Positions 45,938-56,627 of a stretch of DNA of 64,000 nucleotides are shown piece after piece; within the stretch, counting starts at the first letter, position 1, and the number at the start of each line of letters is the position of its first letter. A program made the translations under genes and the position numbers. The notes under the pieces were generated by a model. It saw only the letters and a list, made by a program, of their open reading frames with translations. It ran no database searches and was not told the DNA's origin. This DNA comes from Sphingomonas sp. LC-1. GTDB taxonomy: Bacteria > Pseudomonadota > Alphaproteobacteria > Sphingomonadales > Sphingomonadaceae. The stretch lies in the NCBI RefSeq assembly GCF_025371035.1, contig NZ_JANZXB010000004.1, forward strand, positions 124,001 through 188,000, in the 5' to 3' direction.

Positions 45938-47254
45938 ATGATTCCGCGCTATTCCCGTGCCCCCATGACCCGGATCTGGGATCCGCAGACCCGTTTCCGC
46001 ATCTGGTTCGAGATCGAGGCACATGCCACCGACGCACTGGCCGAACTGGGCGTGGTGCCCAAGGAAGCCGCCGCGCGCATCTGGGAAGCCGACAAGGCGG
46101 CGGGCGATTTCGACATCGACCGGATCGATTCGATCGAGGCGGAGACCAAGCACGACGTCATCGCCTTCCTCACCCATGTCGCCGAGCGGACCGGGCCGGA
46201 GGCACGCTTCCTGCATCAGGGCATGACCTCGTCCGACGTGCTGGACACCTGCCTGGCGGTTCAGCTGGCGCGCGCGTCCGACATTCTGCTCGAAGACCTC
46301 GACGCGCTGCTCGCGGTCATCAAGCGTCGCGCTTACGAGCATAAGCTGACCCCGACCATCGGCCGCAGCCATGGCATCCATGCCGAGCCGGTCACCTTCG
46401 GCTTGAAGCTCGCCCAGGCCTATGCCGAATTCGATCGCAACCGTGCCCGTCTGGTTGCAGCGCGCGCCGACATCGCCACCTGCGCGATTTCGGGCGCGGT
46501 CGGCACCTTTGCGAACATCGACCCGAGCGTCGAAGCCCATGTCGCCGAGAAGATGGGCCTGACCGTCGAGCCCGTCTCGACCCAGGTCATTCCGCGCGAT
46601 CGCCATGCGATGTTCTTCGCGACGCTGGGCGTCATCGCCAGCTCGATCGAGCGGCTGGCCACCGAAATCCGTCACCTCCAGCGCACTGAGGTTCTGGAAG
46701 CCGAGGAATATTTCTCGCCCGGCCAGAAGGGCTCGTCGGCGATGCCGCACAAGCGCAACCCGGTGCTGACCGAGAATCTGACCGGCTTGGCCCGCATGGT
46801 GCGCGGCTATGTCACCCCGGCGCTGGAGAATGTCGCTTTGTGGCATGAGCGCGACATCAGCCATAGCTCGGTCGAGCGTTATATCGGCCCGGACGCGACC
46901 ATCACCCTCGACTTCGCGCTCGCCCGCCTGACCGGCGTCATCGACAAGCTGGTCGTCTATCCGGCGCGGATGGAGAAGAACCTCAACAAGATGGGTGGCC
47001 TGGTCCATTCGCAGCGCGTGCTGCTGGCGCTGACCCAGGCGGGCGTGAGCCGCGAGGACAGCTATCGCCTCGTCCAGCGCAACGCGATGAAGGTGTGGGA
47101 GTCCGACGGCGAATTGTCGCTGATGGAGCTGCTCAAGGCCGATGCGGACGTCACGGCGGCGCTGTCGCCCGAGGAGATCGAGGCGCGCTTCGACCTCGAT
47201 TATCATTACAAGAATGTCGACACGATTTTCGCGCGCGTGTTCGGCGAGGCGTAA
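45938..47254 (+). CDS. purB: Adenylosuccinate lyase
   Basis: A 438-residue fumarase-superfamily enzyme that acts twice in purine synthesis: SAICAR to AICAR, and adenylosuccinate to AMP. MIPRYSRAPMTRIWDPQTRF, HQGMTSSDVLDT, TIGRSHGIHAEPVTFG and the signature SSAMPHKRNPVLTEN (around residue 265) with the catalytic serine are all present. The length is typical of the short bacterial form. Its start lies behind a strong hairpin (45863-45916) in a 214-bp gap of lower GC than average. Confidence 0.97.
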   Translation: MIPRYSRAPMTRIWDPQTRFRIWFEIEAHATDALAELGVVPKEAAARIWEADKAAGDFDIDRIDSIEAETKHDVIAFLTHVAERTGPEARFLHQGMTSSDVLDTCLAVQLARASDILLEDLDALLAVIKRRAYEHKLTPTIGRSHGIHAEPVTFGLKLAQAYAEFDRNRARLVAARADIATCAISGAVGTFANIDPSVEAHVAEKMGLTVEPVSTQVIPRDRHAMFFATLGVIASSIERLATEIRHLQRTEVLEAEEYFSPGQKGSSAMPHKRNPVLTENLTGLARMVRGYVTPALENVALWHERDISHSSVERYIGPDATITLDFALARLTGVIDKLVVYPARMEKNLNKMGGLVHSQRVLLALTQAGVSREDSYRLVQRNAMKVWESDGELSLMELLKADADVTAALSPEEIEARFDLDYHYKNVDTIFARVFGEA

Positions 47255-47307
47255 CGGCTTTGGGGGGGAGTGCGCCATGCCCTCCCCCCTTCGTCATCGC
47301 AGAAAGC

Positions 47308-47325
47308 CCCCAGCCCAGGCTGGGG
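47308..47325. repeat. CCCCAGC/GCTGGGG hairpin repeat
   Basis: CCCCAGC pairs with GCTGGGG around CCAG between convergent purB and the thioredoxin-like gene. The same stem occurs at 15960-15977, so it belongs to the dispersed palindromic units. Confidence 0.5.
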
Positions 47326-47339
47326 CAACGTTCAGGAGC

Positions 47340-47864
47340 TTAGGCGACCCAACCCGCCAGCCAGTCGGCCAGCGCCTGCGGCGTCATCGAGCGCGCATCC
47401 GCCAGGGCCGTCTCGCGGCCCGCATTGACCAGCTTGTTGGTCTTCGGGTCCACGATCAGCACGGCGGGCACTCCCGCCAGCCGCCCCTTGATCCCGTAGG
47501 ACGCGGGAATATCCATATTCTGGTCGAACCGACCGACATCGACCGTCACCACCTCGAAATGCTTGGAAACGAAGGAGCGGAATTGCGGCAACTCCATCGT
47601 GCCCGCCAGCAAGCGGCAGTCGAGGCACCAGTTCCCACCCAGATCAATCAACACCCGCTTATGCGCCTTCACCGCCCGCGCACGCGCCGCGGCGATCTCC
47701 GCCTTGGCATCACCAGCATGGTAAGGCAGCGGCAGAGGCTTGGGCAGCGCTTCGAAGCTGGCGACGCCCACGCGGGGAGCGGTTACCGGCCCGGCGGCGG
47801 CCAGAAGCGCGCAGGCTGCAATCAGAGGCAAAGCAGCTTTCAACGGCGACATGACGATCTCCAT
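47340..47864 (-). CDS. Thioredoxin-family exported protein
   Basis: A 174-residue periplasmic protein with a signal peptide (ALPLIAACALLAAAGPVTA). The active-site motif is WCLDC in LGGNWCLDCRLLAGTM, the DsbD-C/thioredoxin-7-like variant. VDVGRFDQNMDIP and YGIKGRLAGVPAVLIVDP, with the cis-proline, complete the fold. It probably reduces or exchanges disulfides in the periplasm; no dedicated reductase partner is adjacent. It converges on purB across a short palindromic hairpin. Confidence 0.85.
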   Translation of the reverse strand: MEIVMSPLKAALPLIAACALLAAAGPVTAPRVGVASFEALPKPLPLPYHAGDAKAEIAAARARAVKAHKRVLIDLGGNWCLDCRLLAGTMELPQFRSFVSKHFEVVTVDVGRFDQNMDIPASYGIKGRLAGVPAVLIVDPKTNKLVNAGRETALADARSMTPQALADWLAGWVA

Positions 47865-47941
47865 CCTTGTTCCCCACCATTGGAGCGCGCCCCTCTCCGC
47901 AATGCAATATGGGTTTGCTTGGGCGATGGGTAGAACTGCCC

Positions 47942-48763
47942 CTACGTGCTCTGCTGGGGGATGAGCGAGGGAAGGTTACGCGCCGCTAGGATCCAGCGGT
48001 AAAACGCCTCGATCAGGTGGATACGCATCGTTGTCGGTTCGATTGTAACTCTCTTCAGGCCCTTCAGACATTCGGGCGCGTTGACGATCATGATTTGCTC
48101 AAGCCCCCGCACGAGATCACCGCCCTGTTCCGCGCGGAACAGTCGTGTGGCAAGCTCGGGCTGTGTTTGGACGAGGCAGGCTGATAGGGAAAATGCCGCC
48201 AAAGATGGTCCGAGGCGGTAACGATTGTGCGCGGCCTCGGTCTTGATGAACCGTGCCCGAACCTCCGGATCAAAGGTTTGTGACCGATCGAGGGCGGCGT
48301 CAGGCGCATAGGCCCGTAACGTCCTTTCGATCAAAACGCCCCGGTCGATAGCACTATTCGCATAGTCACCGGTATTTGGATCCGCGTCGAGTAAGCGTGG
48401 CGGATAGCATCCGGCATTGGCGACAGCGATCATGAATTGGGCGTATCGCGTGCTAGAAAAATTTGGTGGTCCCTCCACCGCTCTACGCAGCCATTTAGGA
48501 TCACCAATATCCATCGCACAGCGCAGGAACTGGTCGGCGCGTTCATACGCGATACGGGATCCCAACTCACTCCTCGCCGCCCAATGGACATTGATGGGCA
48601 GTTTCACGTGCGGGATCTTTAGCGCCTGTACGATGACTTCGTCGGACGAATTGCTCGCCGGAAGCGCGCCCCTGTCCTTCTTCTGCGACGCGGCGCCCCA
48701 TACCGAAACGGAAGCGCCAAAGATTGCCCCTATGACGATCAGGTATTCATACAAGCGGCGCAT
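47942..48763 (-). CDS. Exported protein of unknown function, lower GC
   Basis: A 273-residue protein with a hydrophobic leader (YLIVIGAIFGASVSVWGAAS, about residues 6-25). The rest is mostly helical, with conserved-looking SELGSRIAYERADQFLRCAMD, RYAQFMIAVANAGCYPPR and SLSACLVQTQPELATRLFRA (each described in short parts). Three or more cysteines suggest disulfides. The start at 48763 is chosen because GGGGAG lies seven bases upstream and a signal peptide follows; an ATG at 48826 is also in frame. Composition is clearly less GC-rich than the flanks, which suggests later acquisition. I do not recognise a family. Confidence 0.65.
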   Translation of the reverse strand: MRRLYEYLIVIGAIFGASVSVWGAASQKKDRGALPASNSSDEVIVQALKIPHVKLPINVHWAARSELGSRIAYERADQFLRCAMDIGDPKWLRRAVEGPPNFSSTRYAQFMIAVANAGCYPPRLLDADPNTGDYANSAIDRGVLIERTLRAYAPDAALDRSQTFDPEVRARFIKTEAAHNRYRLGPSLAAFSLSACLVQTQPELATRLFRAEQGGDLVRGLEQIMIVNAPECLKGLKRVTIEPTTMRIHLIEAFYRWILAARNLPSLIPQQST

Positions 48764-48889
48764 AGCAGGGCTCCCCATGATGAAACCCATCCGATCATGG
48801 CCTTCATCTGGAAGACGAGTCAACAAACTGGGGAAAATCAGTTCCTCCGGTCATCGCCGCGACACTTTGCAATCGGTGATTGAAAGGGA

Positions 48890-50020
48890 CTACTCCCCCG
48901 CGAAGACGCTCTTCAACTTGGCGAAAAACCCCTGACTTTCGGGACATTCGTCGCCTGTCTCGGTCTCGCGGAAAAGTTCGAGCAGTTCGCGCTGGCGGGT
49001 GGACAGCCGCGTCGGCGTTTCGACTTCGATCTGGATGACCAGATCGCCGGTGCCGCGTCCCTGCAACACGGGCATGCCCGCGCCGCGCTGGCGGAGTTGT
49101 TTGCCCGACTGAATGCCCGCCGGAATCTTGATCTCGTGCGTGCGCCCATCCAGGCCGGGGATCGATAGCGATCCGCCCAGCGCCGCCGTCGTGAAGCTGA
49201 TCGGCGCGCGCGCGAACAGGGTCGTGCCCTCGCGCTCGAAGATGGCGTGGCGCTTCACATGCAGGAAGATGTAGAGGTCGCCTGCGGGAGCTCCCCGCGC
49301 GCCCGCCTCGCCTTCGCCGGTCAGGCGGATGCGGGTGCCTTCGTCGACGCCCGCCGGGATGTTGACGGCCAGCGTCTTGGTCTTCTCGACCCGGCCCTCG
49401 CCGCGGCAGTCGGGGCACGGATCGGCGATGATCTGCCCTGCGCCCTGGCAGACCGGGCAGGTCCGCTCGACCACGAAAAAGCCCTGCTGCGCACGCACCT
49501 TGCCATGGCCGCCGCATTGCTGGCAGGTCTTGGCGCTGGTCCCCGCCTTGGCGCCGGTGCCGTCGCAGGTGTCGCACGCCGCCGAGACGTCGACGGTGAT
49601 CTCGGTCGACTTGCCGTGGAACGCCTCTTCGAGCGTGATTTCCATGTCGTAGCGAAGGTCCGCACCGCGCCTGGGGCTCTGTCGCCCGCCGCCGCGCCCG
49701 CCGCCCATGAACTCGCCGAAGACACTTTCGAAAATATCGGAGAAGGCGCCGAAATCCTGCCCGCCATGGCCGCCGCCGCCGCCCATGCCCTGCTGGAACG
49801 CGGCATGACCATAGCGGTCATAGGCCGCCCGCTTCTGGGGGTCCTTCAGGCAGTCATAGGCTTCGCTGATCGCCTTGAACTTGGCCTCGGAGTCCTTGCA
49901 GCCCGCATTGCGGTCCGGATGGTACTGCATCGCCAGCTTGCGGTAGCGCGACTTGATCGTCGCATCGTCCGCGGTGCGCTCGCATTCGAGCAGTTCATAA
50001 TAGTCGATCGTCGTGCTCAT
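48890..50020 (-). CDS. dnaJ: Chaperone protein DnaJ
   Basis: A 376-residue class A Hsp40. The J domain (residues 5-70) has the HPD motif in [10 protein letters not shown]; a Gly-rich stretch follows ([10 protein letters not shown]). Four CxxCxGxG zinc repeats are present ([32 protein letters not shown]) around residues 145-210, then the substrate-binding C-terminal domains. It stimulates DnaK ATPase. It lies 165 bp after dnaK, with a stem-loop in between, and is transcribed with it. The normal partner GrpE is encoded 3 kb away with hrcA. Confidence 0.97.
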   Translation of the reverse strand: MSTTIDYYELLECERTADDATIKSRYRKLAMQYHPDRNAGCKDSEAKFKAISEAYDCLKDPQKRAAYDRYGHAAFQQGMGGGGGHGGQDFGAFSDIFESVFGEFMGGGRGGGRQSPRRGADLRYDMEITLEEAFHGKSTEITVDVSAACDTCDGTGAKAGTSAKTCQQCGGHGKVRAQQGFFVVERTCPVCQGAGQIIADPCPDCRGEGRVEKTKTLAVNIPAGVDEGTRIRLTGEGEAGARGAPAGDLYIFLHVKRHAIFEREGTTLFARAPISFTTAALGGSLSIPGLDGRTHEIKIPAGIQSGKQLRQRGAGMPVLQGRGTGDLVIQIEVETPTRLSTRQRELLELFRETETGDECPESQGFFAKLKSVFAGE

Positions 50021-50148
50021 GCCCGGTCTCGCCCCGTCCGCCTGTGCGTGGCCCGCCGACCGACCGTGCCGTCGGGCCGGACGGAGCGGACGCCCAAGCG
50101 CTTCGCCATTTCATGCCCCGAAAGGCGGTATTCTCAACAGCAACCGAA

Positions 50149-50178
50149 GGCCCGGCCCGCCAACCGGCAGACCGGGCC
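50149..50178 (-). other. Stem-loop between dnaK and dnaJ
   Basis: On the minus strand GGCCCGG pairs with CCGGGCC across 16 bases, eight bases past the dnaK stop. No T-run follows, so it may protect the dnaK transcript end or partially reduce readthrough to dnaJ. The rest of the 165-bp gap shows nothing further. Confidence 0.45.
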
Positions 50179-50185
50179 GACAGCC

Positions 50186-52084
<1,899 letters not shown>

Positions 52085-52181
52085 AAGTCTCTAAATGCCC
52101 CTCAAGAACATAGTCTGGAAGTCAAATGCCGGGGTTCGCCGGTCCCGAAAGCGGCGACCGAAAACCCCGTTCACGAGGCGG

Positions 52182-52209
52182 ATATAGGTGGGCGTTCCGT
52201 TGCCGCAAG
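52182..52209 (-). promoter_or_regulatory. Candidate heat-shock (RpoH-type) promoter of dnaK
   Basis: On the minus strand CTTGCGG, ten bases, then CCCACCTAT resembles the RpoH consensus (CTTGAA ... CCCATNT-like). It lies about 95 bases before the dnaK ATG. No CIRCE element is visible, so HrcA is not expected to act here. Confidence 0.4.
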
Positions 52210-52262
52210 ATTGGATGGAACCTAGGGTCGTGTCAGGATTTGCCGAAACGGGAGGGTTTGCC

Positions 52263-52700
52263 ATGCGTCGCGCCATTTTTCTGGGCCTTTTCGCCGTTGC
52301 GGCGACGGCGCTGCCGGGTTGCAGCCAGAAGCCGGAGCTTTATGCCGAGGAGGGCTGGGTCCGCCTTGCCGCCGTGCCCGGACGCCCGGCGGCGGCCTAT
52401 TTCATCGTTCATGGCGGGCCCAAACCCGTCGACCTCATCTCGGTCAGCAGCGATGTCGCCATCACGTCCGAGATGCACGAAGGCGGAATGGCGATGAAGA
52501 AGGTCGACACGGTGCCGATCCCGGCGGGCAGCACCATCGCCTTTCAGCCCGGCGGGCGGCATGTGATGCTGTACGACATGAATCCTGGCGTGAAACCGGG
52601 ACGCATTCTGTCGTTGCTCCTCACCTTCTCGGACGGGACCCGGCTGCGCCAGGGCGCGCGGGTGATCGGCGCGGCCGATCCGGCTCCGCAAGGGTCGTGA
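52263..52700 (+). CDS. Copper chaperone PCu(A)C-family lipoprotein
   Basis: A 145-residue periplasmic copper carrier of the DUF461/PCu(A)C family, which delivers Cu(I) to cytochrome oxidase. The signal peptide ends in LPGCS, with a probable lipidated cysteine at residue 20. The metal-binding signature H-x(n)-M-x(n)-H-x-M is visible as SEMHEGGMAM and GGRHVMLYDM. The start at 52263 (MRRAIFLGLF) is the first ATG with a signal peptide, preceded by GGGAGGG. It overlaps the next gene by GTGA, so the two are coupled. It is divergent from dnaK. Confidence 0.87.
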   Translation: MRRAIFLGLFAVAATALPGCSQKPELYAEEGWVRLAAVPGRPAAAYFIVHGGPKPVDLISVSSDVAITSEMHEGGMAMKKVDTVPIPAGSTIAFQPGGRHVMLYDMNPGVKPGRILSLLLTFSDGTRLRQGARVIGAADPAPQGS

Positions 52701-53155
52701 CGAAACGCCCCCTCACCCCCGCCGAGGAAGCCCTGGCCCGCAACGTCTTCGGCGATGCGATCGATTATGCGCGGGTGCGGCTGTCGCCGACCAAATGGGC
52801 GTTCTTCCAGCCGCGCAATACGGTGATGGCTCCGACCGGCTGCATTCATTTCCATCCGAAGGGCGGGCTGTGGCGCGAGGATTTCGGCACCTGCCCGCTC
52901 CATGAGCAGGGGCTGTTCGTGCATGAGATGGTGCATATCTGGCAGCATCAGCGCGGCATCTTCCTGCCGCTCAAGCGCCACCCCTTCTGCCGCTACGACT
53001 ATGCGCTGAAGCCGGGACAGGCCTTTGCCCGCTATGGGATCGAGCAGCAGGCGGAGATCGTGCGCCATGCCTTTTTGCTGAAACGCGGGGCCGTGGTGGC
53101 CGGCGCTCCGCCACTGGCGCAATATGCCACGCTGGTCCCGTTTCGGGGTCAGTAG
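52697..53155 (+). CDS. Small HExxH-containing protein (vgr-related/DUF4157-like)
   Basis: A 152-residue protein whose central motif LFVHEMVHIWQHQRG (about residues 74-88) contains HEMVH, the zinc-binding HExxH of metallopeptidases, with GIEQQAEIVRH downstream as a possible third ligand region. Such proteins are often labelled "vgr-related" in sphingomonads. The start is GTG at 52697 (VTKRPLTPAEEALARNVFG), overlapping the copper chaperone stop. No signal peptide is obvious, so it is either cytosolic or exported by another route. Translational coupling with a copper chaperone is curious. Substrate and function are unknown. Confidence 0.7.
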   Translation: MTKRPLTPAEEALARNVFGDAIDYARVRLSPTKWAFFQPRNTVMAPTGCIHFHPKGGLWREDFGTCPLHEQGLFVHEMVHIWQHQRGIFLPLKRHPFCRYDYALKPGQAFARYGIEQQAEIVRHAFLLKRGAVVAGAPPLAQYATLVPFRGQ

Positions 53156-53203
53156 CGCGCATTGGTCGGCGGGGGCGGCAGATGCGCTCCCCCCCCAACG
53201 GAA

Positions 53204-53231
53204 AAGGGCGGACCAATCGGCCCGCCCCCTT
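53204..53231. terminator. Hairpin between convergent genes before grpE
   Basis: GGGCGG (53206-53211) pairs with CCGCCC (53222-53227), flanked by AA and CCTT, between the HExxH gene (ends 53155) and grpE (ends 53253). A wider inverted pair ATTGGTC/GACCAAT also spans 53161-53217. Confidence 0.5.
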
Positions 53232-53252
53232 CGTCATTCCATCGTTAAAGGC

Positions 53253-53801
53253 TTAGTCGGGCTTTTTGGCCACGCCGACCAGAGCCGGGCGCAGCAGACG
53301 GTCCTTGATCATATAGCCCGCCTGCATTTCCTGCACGATCGTCCCCGGCTCCTGATCGGAGGGGAGTTCGAGCATCGCCTGATGCTTGTTGGGGTCCAGC
53401 GCCTGGCCCATCGCCTCGATCTTGGTGATGCCGTGACGGCCCAGCACGCTTTCCATCTCGCGGCCGGTGGCGTCGAGGCCGGTCACCAGCCCCTTCCACT
53501 TGTCGTCCTGGCGCAGTTCGGCAGGGATGGTCGCCAGTGCCCGCTGAAGATTGTCGGCCACCGACAGAATATCGCGCGCGAAGGAAGTCGCGGCATAATT
53601 CCGCGCGTCGGCCGATTCCTTTTCGGCGCGACGGCGGACATTCTGAATCTCCGCCTGGGCATAAAGATATTGCTGCTTGGCATCGGCAAGCTGGTTTTCC
53701 AGCTCGGCCAGACGGTCCTGCCCCGCCACTTCGGGCGCGGCCTCGGCCGTTTCCTCGCGAAGATCGGTCTGGGGTTCGTTCGTCGTATTGTCGCTCATCA
53801 T
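53253..53801 (-). CDS. grpE: Nucleotide exchange factor GrpE
   Basis: A 182-residue co-chaperone that releases ADP from DnaK. The long helical coiled-coil (about residues 30-80) contains LAELENQLADAKQQYLYAQAEIQNVRRRAEKE (in parts) and ARDILSVADNLQRAL; the beta domain has HGITKIEAMGQALDPNKHQAM and GTIVQEMQAGYMIKDRLLRPALVGVAK (in part), typical of the family. The start lies nine bases after the hrcA stop, so hrcA-grpE is an operon on the minus strand. Confidence 0.97.
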   Translation of the reverse strand: MMSDNTTNEPQTDLREETAEAAPEVAGQDRLAELENQLADAKQQYLYAQAEIQNVRRRAEKESADARNYAATSFARDILSVADNLQRALATIPAELRQDDKWKGLVTGLDATGREMESVLGRHGITKIEAMGQALDPNKHQAMLELPSDQEPGTIVQEMQAGYMIKDRLLRPALVGVAKKPD

Positions 53802-53810
53802 AATCCCTGT

Positions 53811-54851
53811 TCAGCCCATCATCCGGGCAAGCGTTGCCGCCGTGAAATCCACCATGGGCACGACGCGGGCATAGTTCAACCGGGTGGGGCCGATTACGCC
53901 GACCACACCAACCACTTGGCCGTCCAGTCCACGAAACGGCCGGGCGATCACCGACGATCCGGACAATGCGAACAACTTGTTCTCCGCGCCGATGAAGATC
54001 CGGGTCGAATCCCCCGCCCGCGCCGAATCGAGCAGGCTGGCAATCTCCTGCTTGCCCTCCAGATCGTCGAGCAGGTCGCGGACCCGCTCCAGATCGGCGG
54101 CAGCGGCGGCATCTATCAGCCGTCCCTGCCCCCGCACGATCAGGATCGGGCGGCGATCGCCGTCCTCGCTCCACACCGCCAGCCCCTGCTCGACCAGCGC
54201 GCGCGCCGCACCGTCCAGCGCCGCGCGTCCCGCCGCCAGTTCGCGCTCCAGCCGCTCGCGCGCCTGGCCCAGCGTCAGCCCGGCCAGCGTGGCGGACAGG
54301 TAATTGCCCGCCTCGATCAACGCCGAGGGCGTCATGCCCGGCGGTAGCTCCAGCACCCGATTCTCGACCGCGCCGTCCTCGGCGACCAGCACCGCCAGCG
54401 CCTGGGTCGGCGACAACGGCACGAAGCCGATCGAGCGCAGCTTCATCTCGCGCTTTGGCACCATCACCAGCCCCGCACAGGCCGACAGGCCCGACAGCAC
54501 CGCCGTCGTCGCCGCCAGCGCCTCCTCGACGGGACCGGAGCGCGCGGCGCGCGCCTCGATCGCGGCGCGCTCCTCGATACTCGGCTCCATCGCGTGCATC
54601 ATGCCGTCGACGAACAGCCGCAGCCCGATATCGGTCGGCATCCGCCCCGCGCTGGTATGCGGCGCGGCCAGCAGCCCGCGCTCCTCCAGTTCCTGGAGCA
54701 CGTTGCGGATCGAGGCGGGCGACAGGTTGATCCCCGACAGCGCGATGGTCTTCGACCCCACCGGCTGGCCGCTGGTGAGATAGCTGTCGACCACCACGCG
54801 AAAGATATCGCGCGCCCGGTCGGTCAGCTCGGTGATCGGTGGGGTGACCAT
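53811..54851 (-). CDS. hrcA: Heat-inducible transcription repressor HrcA
   Basis: A 346-residue repressor of class I heat-shock genes that binds CIRCE elements, usually ahead of groESL. The winged-helix N-terminus has [32 protein letters not shown] and [32 protein letters not shown] (in part). The C-terminal dimerisation/GAF-like domain has [22 protein letters not shown]. The start at 54851 (MVTPPITEL) is the family start; reading upstream to 55031 would translate the palindromic repeat. No CIRCE sequence is found in this window, so its targets must be elsewhere. Confidence 0.96.
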   Translation of the reverse strand: MVTPPITELTDRARDIFRVVVDSYLTSGQPVGSKTIALSGINLSPASIRNVLQELEERGLLAAPHTSAGRMPTDIGLRLFVDGMMHAMEPSIEERAAIEARAARSGPVEEALAATTAVLSGLSACAGLVMVPKREMKLRSIGFVPLSPTQALAVLVAEDGAVENRVLELPPGMTPSALIEAGNYLSATLAGLTLGQARERLERELAAGRAALDGAARALVEQGLAVWSEDGDRRPILIVRGQGRLIDAAAAADLERVRDLLDDLEGKQEIASLLDSARAGDSTRIFIGAENKLFALSGSSVIARPFRGLDGQVVGVVGVIGPTRLNYARVVPMVDFTAATLARMMG

Positions 54852-54906
54852 GCCGGAAATGTAGGCATTCCCCGCACGCCGCTCAACCGCGATCGGGAGA
54901 CCTTCC

Positions 54907-55070
54907 TTCTTCTCCGCGCTCTCTGCGCCTCTGCGCGCAAAAAAGAGATTGTTCACGCGAAGCCGCGAAGGCGCGAAGATTGCCAGCCCCCTCTTCGCGG
55001 CTTCGCGCCTTCGCGCCTTCGCGTGAACCATTTTGTCGCGCAGAGGCGCAGAGGACGCAGAGAGAAGAGG
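54907..55070. repeat. Nested inverted repeat between hrcA and rph
   Basis: The outer arms are TTCTCCGCGCTCTCTGCGCC plus TCTGCGCGC (54910-54938) and GCGCAGAGGCGCAGAGG plus ACGCAGAGAGAAGA (55038-55068). Inside them lie GTTCACGCGAAGCCGCGAAGG plus CGCGAAG (54951-54978) and CTTCGCGGCTTCGCGCC plus TTCGCGCCTTCGCGTGAAC (54993-55028). The whole 164-bp block could fold into one long stem. It fills most of the 302-bp gap between two divergent genes; outside it I see no clear element. Confidence 0.75.
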
Positions 55071-55153
55071 AGTGTCTTCCGATCGCCACCGTCCGCTCTG
55101 GCGCTACCGGCGGGGGCCGGTTAGGGCTGGGGTCAAGGAACAAGGAGAAGACT

Positions 55154-55870
55154 ATGCGCCCGTCCGGCCGGATGCCCGACCAGATGCGTCCCATCACGAT
55201 CGAGCCGAATTTCACCCGCCACGCCGAAGGTTCGGTGCTGATCGGGTTCGGCGATACCAAGGTACTCGTCACCGCCAGCGTCGAGGAGCGCGTGCCCCCC
55301 TTCCTGCGCGGCAAGGGCGAAGGCTGGGTCACGGCCGAATATGGCATGCTCCCCCGTGCCACCCATACGCGCGGCAGCCGCGAGGCGGCCAAGGGCAAGC
55401 AGTCGGGCCGCACCCAGGAGATCCAGCGGCTGATCGGCCGCTCCCTGCGCGCCGTCTGCGACCTGAAGGCGCTGGGCGAGCGGCAGATCACCATCGACTG
55501 CGACGTGATCCAGGCCGATGGCGGCACCCGCACCGCCGCCATCTCGGGCGCATGGGTCGCGCTGCGCATGGCGGTCAACAAGCTGATGGCCGAGGGCAAG
55601 CTGACCAGCGATCCGATCCGCAACAAGGTCGCCGCCGTGTCGTGCGGCATCCACAAGGGGACGCCGGTCCTGGACCTCGACTATATCGAGGATTCGAATG
55701 CCGATGCCGATGCGAATTTCGTGCTGATCGAAAACGGCCATATCGCCGAGGTCCAGGCGACCGCCGAGCACGCCACCTATGACGAGGAGGCGCTGCTGCG
55801 CCTGCTGCGTCTGGCGCGCATGGGCTGCACCGAGATCTTCGCCGCGCAGGACCGGGCGATCCGCGCATGA
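55154..55870 (+). CDS. rph: Ribonuclease PH
   Basis: A 238-residue phosphorolytic 3'-exoribonuclease that trims tRNA 3' ends. [20 protein letters not shown] begins the protein; [17 protein letters not shown] and [15 protein letters not shown] and [21 protein letters not shown] (each partial) are the core motifs, including the phosphate-binding arginine. The start at 55154 follows AAGGAG. It overlaps rdgB by four bases, which implies co-translation. The pair rph-rdgB facing hrcA is a conserved alphaproteobacterial order. Confidence 0.97.
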   Translation: MRPSGRMPDQMRPITIEPNFTRHAEGSVLIGFGDTKVLVTASVEERVPPFLRGKGEGWVTAEYGMLPRATHTRGSREAAKGKQSGRTQEIQRLIGRSLRAVCDLKALGERQITIDCDVIQADGGTRTAAISGAWVALRMAVNKLMAEGKLTSDPIRNKVAAVSCGIHKGTPVLDLDYIEDSNADADANFVLIENGHIAEVQATAEHATYDEEALLRLLRLARMGCTEIFAAQDRAIRA

Positions 55871-56493
55871 GCGGCGAAGGAAACGGCCGCCAGGCGATCC
55901 GCAAGCTCGAACCCGGCAAGCTGGTCCTCGCCAGCCACAACAAGGGCAAGATCGTCGAATTCCGCGAACTGCTCGCGCCTTACGGCGTCGAGGTGATTGC
56001 GGCCGCCGACCTGGACCTGCCCGAGCCCGAGGAAACCGGCACCACCTTCGTCGCCAATGCCGAGCTGAAGGCGCTGGCGGCGGCGGACCTGTCGGGGCTT
56101 CCCGCCCTGTCCGATGATAGCGGCCTGTGCGTCGAGGCTCTCGGCGGCGATCCGGGGCTGTTCTCGGCACGCTGGGCGGGGCCGGACAAGGACTTCGCCA
56201 TGGCGATGCGCGCGGTCGAGGATCGGCTGAACGAAGAGCCGGACATGAGCCGGACCGCGCATTTCGTCTGCGCGCTGGCGGTCGGCTGGCCCGACGGGCA
56301 TGTCGAGTGGTTCGAGGGCCGCGTCGACGGCACGATCGTCTGGCCACCCCGTGGGGACCAGGGCCATGGCTATGACCCGATCTTCCAGCCGATCGGCTAT
56401 ACCGAGACGTTCGCCGAGATGGACCAGAACGAAAAGAACCGCATCAGCCACCGCGCCGACGCGTTCGGCCAGTTGGTGAAGGCGGTGTTCTGA
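55867..56493 (+). CDS. rdgB: Non-canonical purine NTP pyrophosphatase (RdgB/HAM1)
   Basis: A 208-residue housecleaning enzyme that hydrolyses dITP, ITP and XTP to monophosphates. [14 protein letters not shown] holds the S-x-N-x-x-K nucleotide motif; [23 protein letters not shown] and [10 protein letters not shown] and ISHRADAF follow in the expected order. It overlaps rph by four bases. In many relatives hemW is the next gene in the operon; here a palindromic repeat and two minus-strand genes lie between. Confidence 0.97.
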   Translation: MSGEGNGRQAIRKLEPGKLVLASHNKGKIVEFRELLAPYGVEVIAAADLDLPEPEETGTTFVANAELKALAAADLSGLPALSDDSGLCVEALGGDPGLFSARWAGPDKDFAMAMRAVEDRLNEEPDMSRTAHFVCALAVGWPDGHVEWFEGRVDGTIVWPPRGDQGHGYDPIFQPIGYTETFAEMDQNEKNRISHRADAFGQLVKAVF

Positions 56494-56500
56494 CCCTTCT

Positions 56501-56621
56501 AACCCTCCCCTGAAAAGGGGAGGTGGCAGGCCGCAGGCCTGACGGAGGGGTGTCGCGCTATCGAGAGAGTGACACCCCTCCACCATGCTGCGCATGGTCC
56601 CACTCCCCTTGCAGGGGCGGA
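56501..56621. repeat. Palindromic multi-hairpin intergenic repeat, copy 2
   Basis: Second copy of the element at 11115-11236, here eight bases past the rdgB stop. It has the same sequence of hairpins: CCTCCCCTGAAAAGGGGAGG, CAGGCCGCAGGCCTG, GGAGGGGTGT/ACACCCCTCC and a CATGCTGCGCATG stem, ending CCCCTTGCAGGGGCGG. Differences are mostly paired changes that keep the stems, which suggests selection on structure. Confidence 0.8.
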
Positions 56622-56627
56622 AATTTG

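Noticed and set aside
54852-55031. N-terminal extension of HrcA
   Set aside because: It would translate the nested inverted repeat, giving a low-complexity Arg/Ala/Glu leader absent from the family.
54852-55153. Possible CIRCE operator for HrcA
   Set aside because: I find no TTAGCACTC-N9-GAGTGCTAA-like sequence here or before dnaK or grpE.
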